A stretch of 64,000 nucleotides of DNA from Allobosea sp. LC85 (GTDB lineage: Bacteria; Pseudomonadota; Alphaproteobacteria; Rhizobiales; Beijerinckiaceae): contig NZ_JPKG01000004.1 of assembly GCF_000735605.1 (NCBI RefSeq), forward strand, positions 62,001 to 126,000. Reading direction: 5' to 3'. The position numbers and the translations under genes were made by a program. Below the pieces are notes generated by a model that did no database searches, was not told the DNA's origin, and saw only the letters and a list, made by a program, of their open reading frames with translations. Numbering within the stretch: the first letter of the stretch is position 1; every line of letters starts with the position of its first letter. This document shows, piece after piece, positions 34,501 through 43,372 of the stretch.

Positions 34501-35354
34501 GCGGCCCGACCTTCGCGGCGGGCGCCAGGCGCCCTGGCGCTCGCCGAACCGGCAGCGTGCTGATCTGGATCGCTGTCGTGCTCGGGGCGGTGGCGATGAT
34601 CTTTCCGCTCTACTGGATGCTCGCGACCGCGATCCGGCCTCGTTCCGAGGTCTTCCAGCCGGTGGTGAGCCTGATCCCGCAGGTGCTGACGCTGGAGAAT
34701 TTCGGGAACATCGCGCAGCGGCATCCGTTCCTGACCTGGGTGATGAATTCGACCTTCATCGCCGTGATCGCCGTGGTGATCACCGTGTCCGCGAACCTGC
34801 TTTGCGGCTACGTCTTCGCCAAATTCCGTTTTCCCGGGCGCGACATCCTGTTCTTCGCGATCCTGGGCGCGCTGATGATCCCGATCCAGGTGATCCTGGT
34901 GCCGGAGTTCCTCGTCACGTCCTGGCTTGGGCTGCTGAACTCGCCCTGGGGTGTCATCCTGCCACGCGCGGCCGAAGCCTTCGGTGTCTTCATGGTGCGC
35001 CAGTTCATGGTCAGCATTCCCGACGAATTGATCGAGGCTGCGCGGCTCGACGGCGCCAGCGAGATGCGGATCTTCCTGCGCATCGTGCTGCCGCTCTCCA
35101 AGCCGATCATCGCCGTGCTGGTGATCTTCACCTTCATGTGGCGCTGGAACGACTTCGCCTGGCCGCTGGTCGTCCTGACGGACCAGGAGCTCTTCACCCT
35201 GCCGCTCGGCCTGAACCTGCTGCGCGGCGAGGCCAATCCGGATTGGGGCGGCGTCATGGCGCTGGCCCTGATCTCCCTTCTGCCGATGCTGCTCATCTTC
35301 CTGATCTTCCAGCGCTATCTGGTTCAGGGGATTGCCAGCACAGGCCTCAAGTGA
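34497..35354 (+). CDS. Sugar ABC transporter permease, MalG/UgpE-type
   Basis: 285 residues from the ATG at 34497, which overlaps the previous stop. It has six helices, with the coupling loop ELIEAARLDGASEMRIFLRIVLP. It is the second channel subunit of the galactoside importer. Confidence 0.92.
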   Translation: MSGPTFAAGARRPGARRTGSVLIWIAVVLGAVAMIFPLYWMLATAIRPRSEVFQPVVSLIPQVLTLENFGNIAQRHPFLTWVMNSTFIAVIAVVITVSANLLCGYVFAKFRFPGRDILFFAILGALMIPIQVILVPEFLVTSWLGLLNSPWGVILPRAAEAFGVFMVRQFMVSIPDELIEAARLDGASEMRIFLRIVLPLSKPIIAVLVIFTFMWRWNDFAWPLVVLTDQELFTLPLGLNLLRGEANPDWGGVMALALISLLPMLLIFLIFQRYLVQGIASTGLK

Positions 35355-35390
35355 GCCCTTTCCCGACCTCTACCCAAGAGAGAACATGAC

Positions 35391-36701
35391 ATGACCAAGA
35401 TCGCCATGATCGGCGCCGGCAGCGTCGTCTTCGTCAAGAACCTGCTCACCGACATCCTCAGCCTTCCCGCGCTGAAGCAATGTGAGATCGCCTTGTACGA
35501 CATCGATGCCGAGCGCCTCGAAACCGCGGGTATGATGGCGCGCTGGACGTCGGGCCAGTTCGACGCCGGGGCGACCGTGACCGAACACGCGGACCGCCGG
35601 CGCTGCCTGGAGGGCGCGGACTTCGTGATCAACATGGTGCAGATCGGCATGCACGAGGCGACCGTGCTCGATTTCGAGATTCCGCGCCGCTACGGGCTGA
35701 AGCAGACCATCGCAGATACGGTCGGCATCGGCGGCATCTTCCGCGGGTTGCGGACCATTCCCTTCATGGTGGACCTGGTCGGGGACATGCGGGCGGTCTG
35801 CCCCGGCGCCCTGCTGATGAACTACACCAACCCGATGAGCATCCTGACCTGGGCGGTCTACAAGGCCTTCCCCGAGCAGCAGGTGGTGGGGTTGTGCCAC
35901 AACGTCCAGCACACGGCGCGCGACCTTGCCTCCTATCTCGGGGTCGATCGCTCCCGATTGAGCTATGACTGCGCCGGCATCAACCACATGACCTGGTTCC
36001 TGCGGCTCGAGATCGACGGCAAGGATGCCTATCCGCAGCTGCGGCGCGCCGCGAGCAATCCGGAGATCTTCGCGCAGGACAAGATCCGTTTTGCGTTGCT
36101 GGAGCATCTCGGGCGCTTTGTCAGTGAATCGAGCGAGCATACGGCGGAGTACACGCCCTATTTCCTGCGTCGCGAGGACCAGATCGCGGAATTCGATGTG
36201 CCGGTGGACGAGTATATTCGCCGCAGCGAGCGCAACCTGCGGCGCTATGCCGAAACCCGGCAACGGCTGCTGGCCGGCGAGAGCTTCCCGATCGAGCGCA
36301 GCGACGAATATGGCGCAGCGATCATCAACGGCATGGTCACGAACGAGCCGCAGCTCATCTACGGAAATGTTCGCAACACCGGATTGATCGAGAACCTGCC
36401 GCAGGATTGCTGCGTCGAGGTTCCGGTGATCGTCGACCGCAACGGCCTGCGTGCCTGCCATGCCGGCACGCTGCCGCCGGAACTCGCCGCCCATTGCGCG
36501 CCGCATGTCTTTGTCCAGGAACTCACGGTGCGCGCTGCCCTGGAAGGCGACCGGGATGCGGTCTACCGCGCCGCGGTGCTGGACCGCCATGCCGCGAGCG
36601 TCCTCTCGCTGCGCGAGATCCGCGCCATGGTCGACGACCTGATCGCGGCACATGGTCCTGCCATGCCTTCGGGCATCCGCTCGACGGCGCTCGCCGCCTA
36701 G
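35391..36701 (+). CDS. GH4 family glycosidase, probable alpha-galactosidase
   Basis: 436 residues, cytoplasmic. The Rossmann start MTKIAMIGAGSVVFVKNLL binds NAD+. VGLCHNVQ and the following GINHMTWFLRL carry the Cys and His that hold the divalent metal in GH4 enzymes, which hydrolyse glycosides by an oxidation-elimination route. It resembles MelA-type alpha-galactosidases; alpha-glucosidase or glucuronidase specificity is possible. The neighbouring galactose-dehydrogenase-like gene favours an alpha-galactoside. Confidence 0.88.
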   Translation: MTKIAMIGAGSVVFVKNLLTDILSLPALKQCEIALYDIDAERLETAGMMARWTSGQFDAGATVTEHADRRRCLEGADFVINMVQIGMHEATVLDFEIPRRYGLKQTIADTVGIGGIFRGLRTIPFMVDLVGDMRAVCPGALLMNYTNPMSILTWAVYKAFPEQQVVGLCHNVQHTARDLASYLGVDRSRLSYDCAGINHMTWFLRLEIDGKDAYPQLRRAASNPEIFAQDKIRFALLEHLGRFVSESSEHTAEYTPYFLRREDQIAEFDVPVDEYIRRSERNLRRYAETRQRLLAGESFPIERSDEYGAAIINGMVTNEPQLIYGNVRNTGLIENLPQDCCVEVPVIVDRNGLRACHAGTLPPELAAHCAPHVFVQELTVRAALEGDRDAVYRAAVLDRHAASVLSLREIRAMVDDLIAAHGPAMPSGIRSTALAA

Positions 36702-36804
36702 AGCATCGGCCCGAAAAGCGGATTGCGGTTTTCGGGGCAAAGCCGATGCAAACACAAAAGGTTAGATCATCGGACCGGATACGATATCCGGTCCGATGAT
36801 CTAA
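36701..36804. repeat. Dispersed palindromic element, copy 3 (two-part)
   Basis: Part one is GAGCATCGGCCCGAAAAG to GCCGATGC (36701-36749). Part two is a hairpin with perfect 19-base arms, TTAGATCATCGGACCGGAT and its complement (36763-36804), and a 5-base loop. It sits inside the galactoside operon between the GH4 and ATPase genes. Confidence 0.85.
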
Positions 36805-36872
36805 CCGTCCCGAGCAGGGCAGGGCCGGCCTGCCCGCAACAACAAGAACGATAAGGCAGCAAGGAGGGAACG

Positions 36873-37967
36873 ATGAGCTGGCTGACCTTGGAGCATGTCC
36901 ACAAGCGCTTTGGTGATCACCCGGTGATCCAGGATGTGAACCTGTCCGTGACGAACGGCGAATTCGTCGTCTTCGTCGGTCCGTCCGGTTGCGGGAAATC
37001 CACCTTGCTGCGGATGATCGCCGGGCTGGAGAGCATCAGCGATGGCGCTTTGCGCATCGACGACGAGGTGATGAACGATGTGCCCGCCGCGCAGCGGGGC
37101 ATCGCCATGGTGTTCCAATCCTATGCGCTCTACCCGCATATGAATGTCTACAAGAACATGGCCTTCGCGCTCGAGACGGCGCGGATGGCCAAGGCCGAGA
37201 TCGATATGCGCGTGGCCCGGGCCGCGGCGATCCTGCAGCTGGATCATTTGCTCGATCGCAAGCCCAAGGAGCTCTCGGGCGGGCAGCGGCAGCGCGTCGC
37301 CATCGGCCGCGCCATCGTGCGCGAACCCAAGATCTTCCTGTTCGACGAGCCGCTCTCCAATCTCGACGCGGAGCTGCGCGTGCAGATGCGGGTGGAAATC
37401 GCCAAGCTGCACCAGCAGCTCGGCAACACGATGATCTATGTCACGCATGACCAGGTCGAAGCCATGACGATGGCCGACAAGATCGTGGTCCTGCGCGCAG
37501 GAAAGGTCGAGCAGATCGGGTCGCCGCTGGAGCTCTATAACAACCCGGTCAATCGCTTTGTCGCCGGTTTCATCGGCAGTCCGAAGATGAACCTTCTGCA
37601 GGCAACGCTGCTGCCGGCGGCAGGAGGAGAAGCGCGCGTGGCCCTGGCGGAAACCGTGTTGCCCCTGCCGCATCTGGCCGGTCAGGACGGGGCCGATTGC
37701 AGCCTGGGCGTACGGCCCGAGCACCTGCGGCTCGGCGGCCCAGGCACGCGGATCGGCGAGGCGCAGGTCCAGCTCGTGGAACAGCTGGGCGGCTCCTCGC
37801 TGATCTACGGCGTCCTGTCCGACGGCCAGCCGATCACCGTTCAGGTCGAGGGGCAGCAGAAGCCGAAGCCGGGCGAGCGGGTGCCGCTTCACGTCGATAT
37901 CGCCCTGGCGCATCTGTTCCTGCCCGACGGTCTGCGCGTGACTGCGCAAACTGCCGCGCGCGGCTGA
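36873..37967 (+). CDS. Sugar ABC transporter ATPase, UgpC/MsmK-type
   Basis: 364 residues: Walker [10 protein letters not shown], signature [14 protein letters not shown], Walker [14 protein letters not shown], then the regulatory OB/TOBE domains usual in carbohydrate importers. AGGAGG precedes the ATG. It powers the permeases at 33568-35354. A dispersed hairpin element separates it from the GH4 gene, which may lower its expression relative to upstream genes. Confidence 0.93.
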   Translation: MSWLTLEHVHKRFGDHPVIQDVNLSVTNGEFVVFVGPSGCGKSTLLRMIAGLESISDGALRIDDEVMNDVPAAQRGIAMVFQSYALYPHMNVYKNMAFALETARMAKAEIDMRVARAAAILQLDHLLDRKPKELSGGQRQRVAIGRAIVREPKIFLFDEPLSNLDAELRVQMRVEIAKLHQQLGNTMIYVTHDQVEAMTMADKIVVLRAGKVEQIGSPLELYNNPVNRFVAGFIGSPKMNLLQATLLPAAGGEARVALAETVLPLPHLAGQDGADCSLGVRPEHLRLGGPGTRIGEAQVQLVEQLGGSSLIYGVLSDGQPITVQVEGQQKPKPGERVPLHVDIALAHLFLPDGLRVTAQTAARG

Positions 37968-37977
37968 GGCGGGCGGG

Positions 37978-38904
37978 ATGGCGAGGATCCGCCTCGGAAT
38001 CGTCGGACTTGGGCAGATCGCGCGCAGCCAGCATCTGGGCGCGATCGCGGCAGCGCCCGGTTTCGAGCTGGTCGCGGCGGCGAGCCGGCAGGGCACGCTG
38101 CCTGGCTTACCCGTCTTCACCTCGCTTGGCGCCATGCTGGCAGCCGATGTGGCGCTCGATGCCGTCGCCCTCTGCACACCGCCTCAGGGCCGGCACGCAC
38201 TGGTGGCGGAAGCGCTCGACGCCGGCATGCATGTCCTGCTTGAGAAGCCGCCGGGTGCGAGCGTCAGCGAACTGGGCCCTCTCGTTGCAAAGGCGGAACG
38301 GAGCGGCCGGACGCTGTTCACCACCTGGCATTCGCGTTTCGCGCCCGCTGTCGCGCCGGCGCGCGCCTTCCTTGCGCGGAACAGGCCTCGCTCGGTCGAG
38401 GTCGTCTGGAAGGAGGATGTGCGCGTCTGGCATCCCGGGCAGGACTGGATCTTCGAGCCCGGTGGACTTGGCGTCTTCGACCCCGGCATCAACGCCCTGT
38501 CGATCCTGACCGCCATTTTGCCTGAGCCGATCTTCGTGACCGGCGCCCTGCTGTCCGTTCCGGCGAACCGCCAGGCGCCGATCGCCGCCGAACTCGATCT
38601 GTCCGATGCTCTGGGGTTGCCGATCCACGCGGAGTTCGACTTCCGCCAGACGGGCGAACAGAGCTGGGACATCCGTGTCGAGACCGAGGCCGGCCCCCTC
38701 TTTCTCTCCTCGGGCGGCAGGACGCTGAGCCATGATGGCCGCATCCTCGTCGACGAGCCGGAGCAGGAATATGCCCGCATCTATCGCCGCTTCGAAGCGC
38801 TGGTCGCGGAAGGCCGCAGCGATGTCGATCTCGCCCCGCTGGTGCTGGTCGGCGACGCGTTCATGCTGGGGCGGCGCTTGCTGGTCGAGCCCTTTCAGGG
38901 GTGA
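37978..38904 (+). CDS. Gfo/Idh/MocA-family dehydrogenase, probable D-galactose 1-dehydrogenase
   Basis: 308 residues with an N-terminal NAD(P) fold (RLGIVGLGQIARSQHLGAI) and the EKPPGAS motif supplying the catalytic Lys. The segment KEDVRVWHPGQDWIFEPGG resembles galactose/arabinose 1-dehydrogenases of this family. It begins 10 bases after the ATPase stop. Oxidation of galactose released by the GH4 enzyme would feed the De Ley-Doudoroff route; this is inference from context. Confidence 0.8.
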   Translation: MARIRLGIVGLGQIARSQHLGAIAAAPGFELVAAASRQGTLPGLPVFTSLGAMLAADVALDAVALCTPPQGRHALVAEALDAGMHVLLEKPPGASVSELGPLVAKAERSGRTLFTTWHSRFAPAVAPARAFLARNRPRSVEVVWKEDVRVWHPGQDWIFEPGGLGVFDPGINALSILTAILPEPIFVTGALLSVPANRQAPIAAELDLSDALGLPIHAEFDFRQTGEQSWDIRVETEAGPLFLSSGGRTLSHDGRILVDEPEQEYARIYRRFEALVAEGRSDVDLAPLVLVGDAFMLGRRLLVEPFQG

Positions 38905-39003
38905 CGTTCCCTGGGTCGATGCTGGTCAAGGCGACGGAAGCTCTGGCAAGGTCATTCAGGTCGTGACAGTTGGTCAGGTTCGGTGACGGGATCGGAGGCG
39001 AAG

Positions 39004-39771
39004 ATGCGATTGCTGGACCATGTCGGCCCGCCCTCGGAGGACCTGATAGGCCTTCTCGCGCCACGCGGGGTTCTGCGGGCTGCGATCAATCTGTCGAACT
39101 TCCTGCTGGTCTCCGGCAGGACGCCCGACGGCGGCCCGGTCGGGGTGGCGCCTGATATGGCGCGTGCATTTGCCGATCTCCTGGGCGTGGAGCTGCGCTA
39201 CGTCACCTATGAATCGCCAGGCCTGATCGCCGATGCCGCCGATCGCGATGAATGGGACATCGCCCTGATCGGGGCTGAACCGCAGCGCGCCGCGTTCATC
39301 AGCTTCACCCCGGCCTATACCGAGATCGAGGCGAGTTACCTCGTTCCGGAAGGTTCGCCACTGGACCAGATCCGCGACGTGGATGCGCCGGGCCGGCGCA
39401 TCGCCGTCACCGACCGAACGGCATACGGGCTCTGGCTCGACCGCAACATCGCGCATGCGTCGCTGGTGCGCACAAAGACCATCGATGATGCGGCGTCAGT
39501 TTTCCTCGAGGGTAAACTCGATGCCCTTGCCGGCCTGCGCCCCAGACTGGTGACAGACCTGAAGGCGATCCCGGGATCCCGGATCCTGCCGGGGCGCTAC
39601 ATGGCCGTGCAGCAGGCCGTCGGAACACCGACCAAAAACGCGGTTGCGATCGACTATATCAAGCGCTTCGTGGCGGCCGCGATCTCGTCCGGCTTCGTTT
39701 CCAGGTTGATCGACAAGCACAGGGTCGAGGGGCTCACGGTCGCCCGGGCCGAACAGGTTCGCGCGGTGTGA
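39004..39771 (+). CDS. Periplasmic-binding-protein-like (SBP_bac_3) protein without signal peptide
   Basis: The ATG at 39004 has GGAGG five bases upstream and gives 255 residues. The body matches amino-acid-type binding proteins (GVLRAAINLSNFLLVSG, VGVAPDMARAFADLLGVELRYV, FTPAYTEIEASYLVPEGS). The N-terminus, MRLLDHVGPPSEDLIGLLAP, has no hydrophobic leader, and the GTG at 38983 does not add one. It is probably cytoplasmic, perhaps as a sensor or enzyme-like relative. It follows the galactose operon on the same strand. Confidence 0.75.
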   Translation: MRLLDHVGPPSEDLIGLLAPRGVLRAAINLSNFLLVSGRTPDGGPVGVAPDMARAFADLLGVELRYVTYESPGLIADAADRDEWDIALIGAEPQRAAFISFTPAYTEIEASYLVPEGSPLDQIRDVDAPGRRIAVTDRTAYGLWLDRNIAHASLVRTKTIDDAASVFLEGKLDALAGLRPRLVTDLKAIPGSRILPGRYMAVQQAVGTPTKNAVAIDYIKRFVAAAISSGFVSRLIDKHRVEGLTVARAEQVRAV

Positions 39772-39789
39772 CGGTTCGCAACCGGCCTT

Positions 39790-39847
39790 TTGTGTTTGCA
39801 TCGGCTTTGTCCCGAAAACCGCAATCCACGTTTCGGGCCGATGCTTT
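39790..39847. repeat. Dispersed palindromic element, copy 4 (inverted orientation)
   Basis: It reads TTGTGTTTGCATCGGC, CCCGAAAACCGCAATCCA and CGGGCCGATGC. It is the reverse complement of the first part of the copies at 36701 and 43021, and closely follows the binding-protein-like gene. Confidence 0.8.
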
Positions 39848-39895
39848 ATCTCGCGCGGGGAGCCTGGGCGGCCCGCGCCGAGGACCCACCTTCAG

Positions 39896-40173
39896 TTGTA
39901 TTGGATTTGCCACAGTGCAGCGCTGTTCGCGCTTGTGAATGCACGTTCATTGCCGTTCGTGTTCGGCAAGGTGAGGCCGGGCGGGCAGGTTGCCGCCGGC
40001 TTCAGTGCCGATCAGCCCGGACGCCAGAGCGCGACGCTGATGCCGGCGCCGCGGCTTGAGCCGCGCTATGCCTTCTGGGGCGGGGCCTTTGGCGGCCAGG
40101 CAACAGCAGCACCGACGGCAACGCCGCGAGCCTGTCCTGGCGCAACGGCGGCGCCATCCTCGGCGCCGACATG
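39896..40173 (+). pseudogene. Autotransporter beta-domain remnant, frameshifted
   Basis: One frame reads PAPRLEPRYAFWGGAFGG up to about 40095. After a shift of frame, NSSTDGNAASLSWRNGGAILGAD follows to 40172. Together they resemble the start of an autotransporter barrel (WGQGFGxWG-STDxDGNAAxL-xxxGGFLLGAD). The passenger and most of the barrel are missing. The gene is therefore a decayed fragment between the galactose operon and the CorC-type gene. Confidence 0.5.
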
Positions 40174-40341
40174 CCGCAGATTGTCCTTCGCGTCCGTATC
40201 CTTGCGGCGAGGCGTGTAGCCCGGTCGACGAAGACAGACGGCGTCACGCGCATGTCGATCGGATCGAGATCAAACCAAATCCTGACCGCGCCACACCCTG
40301 GCGAGCGAGATAGGGCACAACGCCGTCTGTCGCGTGGCGAT

Positions 40342-41685
40342 TCACCTCTCTTCGGAACCGTCCTTTGCGCTGGAGCGCTGCGCCAGGAGCTTGTCGATCC
40401 GCCTGCCGTCCATATCGACGATCTCGAACCGCCAGCCCGCGTAGTCGAAATGCTCGCCAATCTCGGGGAGGTGTTCGAGCCGGGCCAGGGCGAAGCCGGC
40501 AATCGTGTGGAAATCCCCTTCCGCGGAGCGCAGCCGGAAACCAAGCCGATTGAAGGCATCATGCGCCGGCATCATGCCGTCGATCAGCAGGGAGCCGTCT
40601 TCGCGCTCCACGATATCGGGCTCCTCGCCCTCGACATCGGGCAAGTCGCCGGCAATGGCTTCGAGGAGATCGGTCTGGGTGACGATCCCGTCGAGGCCAC
40701 CATATTCATCGACGACGATCGCGAGGCGAACCGGCGCCTTCTTGAAGTGTTCGAGCACGCGGAAGATCGGCGTCGTCTCATGAACGATGACGGGCTCGCA
40801 GATGACGGCCATGGGATCGAGCGCTTTGCCGTCCAGGACTTGGTCCAGAAGATCCCGCTTGAGGATCATGCCCAGGGGCTCGTCGATGCCACCACGCCCG
40901 ACCAGCAACTGCTCATGGCGACATTCGCGAATGGTCCGCAGCATCTCGTCATGAGTGTCGTCAGCGTCGATCCAATCGACGTCTCGGCGCGGTGTCATGA
41001 TGTCGGCGATGCGGCGGTCGCCGATGCTGAGCACGCGCTCGACCACCTCCTGCTGCGCCTGCTGGAGGATCCCGGCCTCCTGACTGGCCTGAACAAGGAG
41101 TTTCAGTTCTTCCGGCGAATGCAGGGATCCCTCTCCGGTCCCCGGCCGCAAGCCGCACAGGCGCAGCACGAGATTGCCGAGGCCGTTGAGTGTGATGATT
41201 GCGGGCCGCAGCAGGAACAGGAAGAGCCCCAGCGGCCGCACGACCCAGAGCGCCGTCCCTTCGCTGCGCTGAAGGGCAAGGCTCTTGGGGGCGAGTTCGC
41301 CAAGAACAATGTGCAGGGCCGTGATGATGATGAAGGAGATTGCAATGGCGATGGCATGGGAACTGGCCGTTGCCAGAGAGCCCGGCAGGCTATTCAGGAG
41401 CGGTTCGATCAGGTGTGCCAGTGCGGGCTCACCGAGCCAGCCGAGCGCCAGCGAGGAAATGGTAATCCCCAACTGCGTCGCTGCGAGATTCGCGTCGAGA
41501 TTGTCGACGGCGTGCTTGAGGGCGGTGGCATTCATGCGTCCCGCCGCGACAAGCTCCGAAACGCGGCTTCGGCGCACGGCGACCAGGGAAAATTCAGCCG
41601 CGACGAAGAAGCCGTTTGCGGCAACGAGAAGCAATACGGCGAGCACTCCGACCAGGTCGAACATGCTGCCATCGGTGCTGGACAT
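40342..41685 (-). CDS. CNNM/CorC (HlyC)-type transporter-associated membrane protein
   Basis: 447 residues from ATG 41685. An N-terminal DUF21/CNNM membrane domain has about four helices (LVGVLAVLLLVAANGFFVAAEFSLVAVRRSR region). Two CBS domains follow (IMTPRRDVDWIDADD and VIVHETTPIFRVLEHF regions), then a C-terminal CorC_HlyC domain. Such proteins act in magnesium/cobalt resistance or efflux. Some annotations call them hemolysins; no toxin function is implied. Confidence 0.9.
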   Translation of the reverse strand: MSSTDGSMFDLVGVLAVLLLVAANGFFVAAEFSLVAVRRSRVSELVAAGRMNATALKHAVDNLDANLAATQLGITISSLALGWLGEPALAHLIEPLLNSLPGSLATASSHAIAIAISFIIITALHIVLGELAPKSLALQRSEGTALWVVRPLGLFLFLLRPAIITLNGLGNLVLRLCGLRPGTGEGSLHSPEELKLLVQASQEAGILQQAQQEVVERVLSIGDRRIADIMTPRRDVDWIDADDTHDEMLRTIRECRHEQLLVGRGGIDEPLGMILKRDLLDQVLDGKALDPMAVICEPVIVHETTPIFRVLEHFKKAPVRLAIVVDEYGGLDGIVTQTDLLEAIAGDLPDVEGEEPDIVEREDGSLLIDGMMPAHDAFNRLGFRLRSAEGDFHTIAGFALARLEHLPEIGEHFDYAGWRFEIVDMDGRRIDKLLAQRSSAKDGSEER

Positions 41686-41860
41686 GGACTCCGCTCCGGC
41701 CGCAGAAGCAGCCACGGGTTGTTGATGGGGAACGAGGCATAGCACAGCGGGCTGTGCGCTGTATGCGGGGCGTATTCGCTGGTGATCAGATCAAGGTCGT
41801 CTCAATCGCCTCATCGAAATCAAGGTATAGCGACGGTCATCATTGCCAACGTCTGGAGAT

Positions 41861-43018
41861 ATGACATTCTCTCCCAATAAGATCTGGGGGGCAGCCGTGA
41901 AATACAGGTCGATGGGCATCGGCGACCCCGCGCCATGGTTCCAGCAGCGTTCGACAAGCAATCCGAGCTATCATTTCTCCAGCGCCGCCGGGCGCTATAT
42001 CGTGCTGTGCTTCTTCGGTTCCGCTGCGCGAGCAAGCACGGCGTCCGCGCTCAAGCTCCTGTCCGAGCAGCGCGACCTCTTCGACGACGACAAGATTGCC
42101 TTCTTCGGCGTCAGCAACGACCCCGATGATGAGCTCAAGCAGCGCGTCAGGCAGCGCATGCCCGGCATCCGCTATTTCTGGGACTTCGATCTGCTGGTCA
42201 GCAAGGAGTTCGGCGTCGCGGCCGTCGAGGCAGAGCCAGGCACTGATACGCCTCTGCGTCGTGCCTGGTATGTGCTCGATCCGACGCTGCGCGTCATGGC
42301 GACCTTTCCACTGAGCCGCGACGGTTCGGAGCGTCATGAGGTTGCGGCGTTCCTCGCCGCACTTCCGCCGGTCGATGCTTTCCCGGGCTTCCAGGTGCAC
42401 GCGCCTGTCCTCGTCCTGCCCAATGTCTTCGAGCCGGATTTCTGCCAGCGCTTGATCGGGCTTTACGAGGCCGATGGTGGCAGCGAATCCGGCTTCATGC
42501 GCGAGAAGGGCGGGAAAACCGTGCTGATCTCGGACCATTCCCACAAGCGGCGCTCCGACTTCCTCATCGACGACACGGACCTGATCAAGGTCATTCAGGG
42601 CAAGATCAGCAAGCGCATCGTTCCCGAGGTCAAGAAGGTCCACCAGTTCGCGGTGACCCGCATGGAGCGCTATCTCGTGGGCTGCTACGACGCGGAGACC
42701 GGCGGGCATTTCGGCGCGCATCGGGACAATACGACCAAGGGCACGGCGCACCGCCGTTTTGCCGTCTCCATCAACCTGAACGCGGATTTCGAGGGCGGAG
42801 AGGTCAGCTTTCCCGAATATGGCGCACGCAGCTTCAAGCCGCCGCCGGGGGGCGCCGTCGTGTTCTCCTGTTCGCTGCTCCATGCCGTCTCGCAGGTGAC
42901 GCGCGGCAAGCGCTTCGCCTTCCTGCCATTCCTCTATGACGACGCGGCAGCGAGGCTCCGGGAGGACAATCAGGTGTTCATGGAGGCCGGCGGCAGTTAT
43001 CTTGCCAGGACGAGTTAA
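41861..43018 (+). CDS. Peroxiredoxin-like domain fused to a prolyl-4-hydroxylase-type 2OG-Fe(II) oxygenase
   Basis: About 385 residues. Residues about 20-170 resemble the AhpC/TSA thioredoxin fold (MGIGDPAPWF, then RYIVLCFFGSA), but the usual peroxidatic Cys position reads SAARAST. Residues about 185-360 are a P4H-type oxygenase with His287 and Asp289 (GAHRDN), distal His341 (SLLHAV) and the 2-oxoglutarate-binding basic residue in TRGKRFAF. Start choice is uncertain (TTG 41843, GTG 41897 and ATG 41912 are possible). It is divergent from the CorC-type gene. Confidence 0.82.
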   Translation: MTFSPNKIWGAAVKYRSMGIGDPAPWFQQRSTSNPSYHFSSAAGRYIVLCFFGSAARASTASALKLLSEQRDLFDDDKIAFFGVSNDPDDELKQRVRQRMPGIRYFWDFDLLVSKEFGVAAVEAEPGTDTPLRRAWYVLDPTLRVMATFPLSRDGSERHEVAAFLAALPPVDAFPGFQVHAPVLVLPNVFEPDFCQRLIGLYEADGGSESGFMREKGGKTVLISDHSHKRRSDFLIDDTDLIKVIQGKISKRIVPEVKKVHQFAVTRMERYLVGCYDAETGGHFGAHRDNTTKGTAHRRFAVSINLNADFEGGEVSFPEYGARSFKPPPGGAVVFSCSLLHAVSQVTRGKRFAFLPFLYDDAAARLREDNQVFMEAGGSYLARTS

Positions 43019-43020
43019 TG

Positions 43021-43120
43021 CATCGGCCCGAAAAGTGGATTGCGGTTTTCGGGAAAGCGGATGCAAACACAAAAAGGTGAGATCATCGGACCGGATTCGA
43101 TATCCGGTCCGATGATCTAA
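43021..43120. repeat. Dispersed palindromic element, copy 5 (two-part)
   Basis: Nearly identical to the copy at 36701-36804: CATCGGCCCGAAAAGTGG, the AAACACAAAA spacer and a second hairpin, GATCATCGGACCGGATTCG with its complement. It directly follows the oxygenase stop. Confidence 0.85.
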
Positions 43121-43214
43121 GGTTGCGTGCCATACTATGTGCCATTGCGTGTCGGGTTCCGCCTGGAGCGGAACCCCGTGGGCACCATGTGTGATTTGAT
43201 GAAAACCGCTCATG

Positions 43215-43299
43215 GCCAGGCTTGGCCCGCCACCAGACTTGGCCCGCCACCAGACTTGGCCCGCCACCAGACTTGGCCCGCCACCAGGCTTGGCCCGCC
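43215..43299. repeat. 17-base tandem repeat, five copies
   Basis: Five uninterrupted copies of ACCAGACTTGGCCCGCC; the first and last units have G for A inside. There are no spacers, so it is not a CRISPR array. It lies between the oxygenase gene and the convergent membrane-protein gene. Nothing else was recognised in 43121-43372. Confidence 0.9.
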
Positions 43300-43372
43300 A
43301 TGAGAGGGCGCCGGCGGGCCAGTTTGTCGTTCGCGCTGGGAACTGCACCAGACCACGCCCACCAGGCATGGC

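Noticed and set aside
40342..41685. A hemolysin toxin gene
   Set aside because: The DUF21-CBS-CorC_HlyC layout is that of a membrane ion-transport-associated protein; the hemolysin label is historical.
43215..43299. Direct repeats considered as a CRISPR array
   Set aside because: The 17-base units are contiguous with no spacers, and no cas gene is present. The same applies to the repeats at 10281 and 55999.
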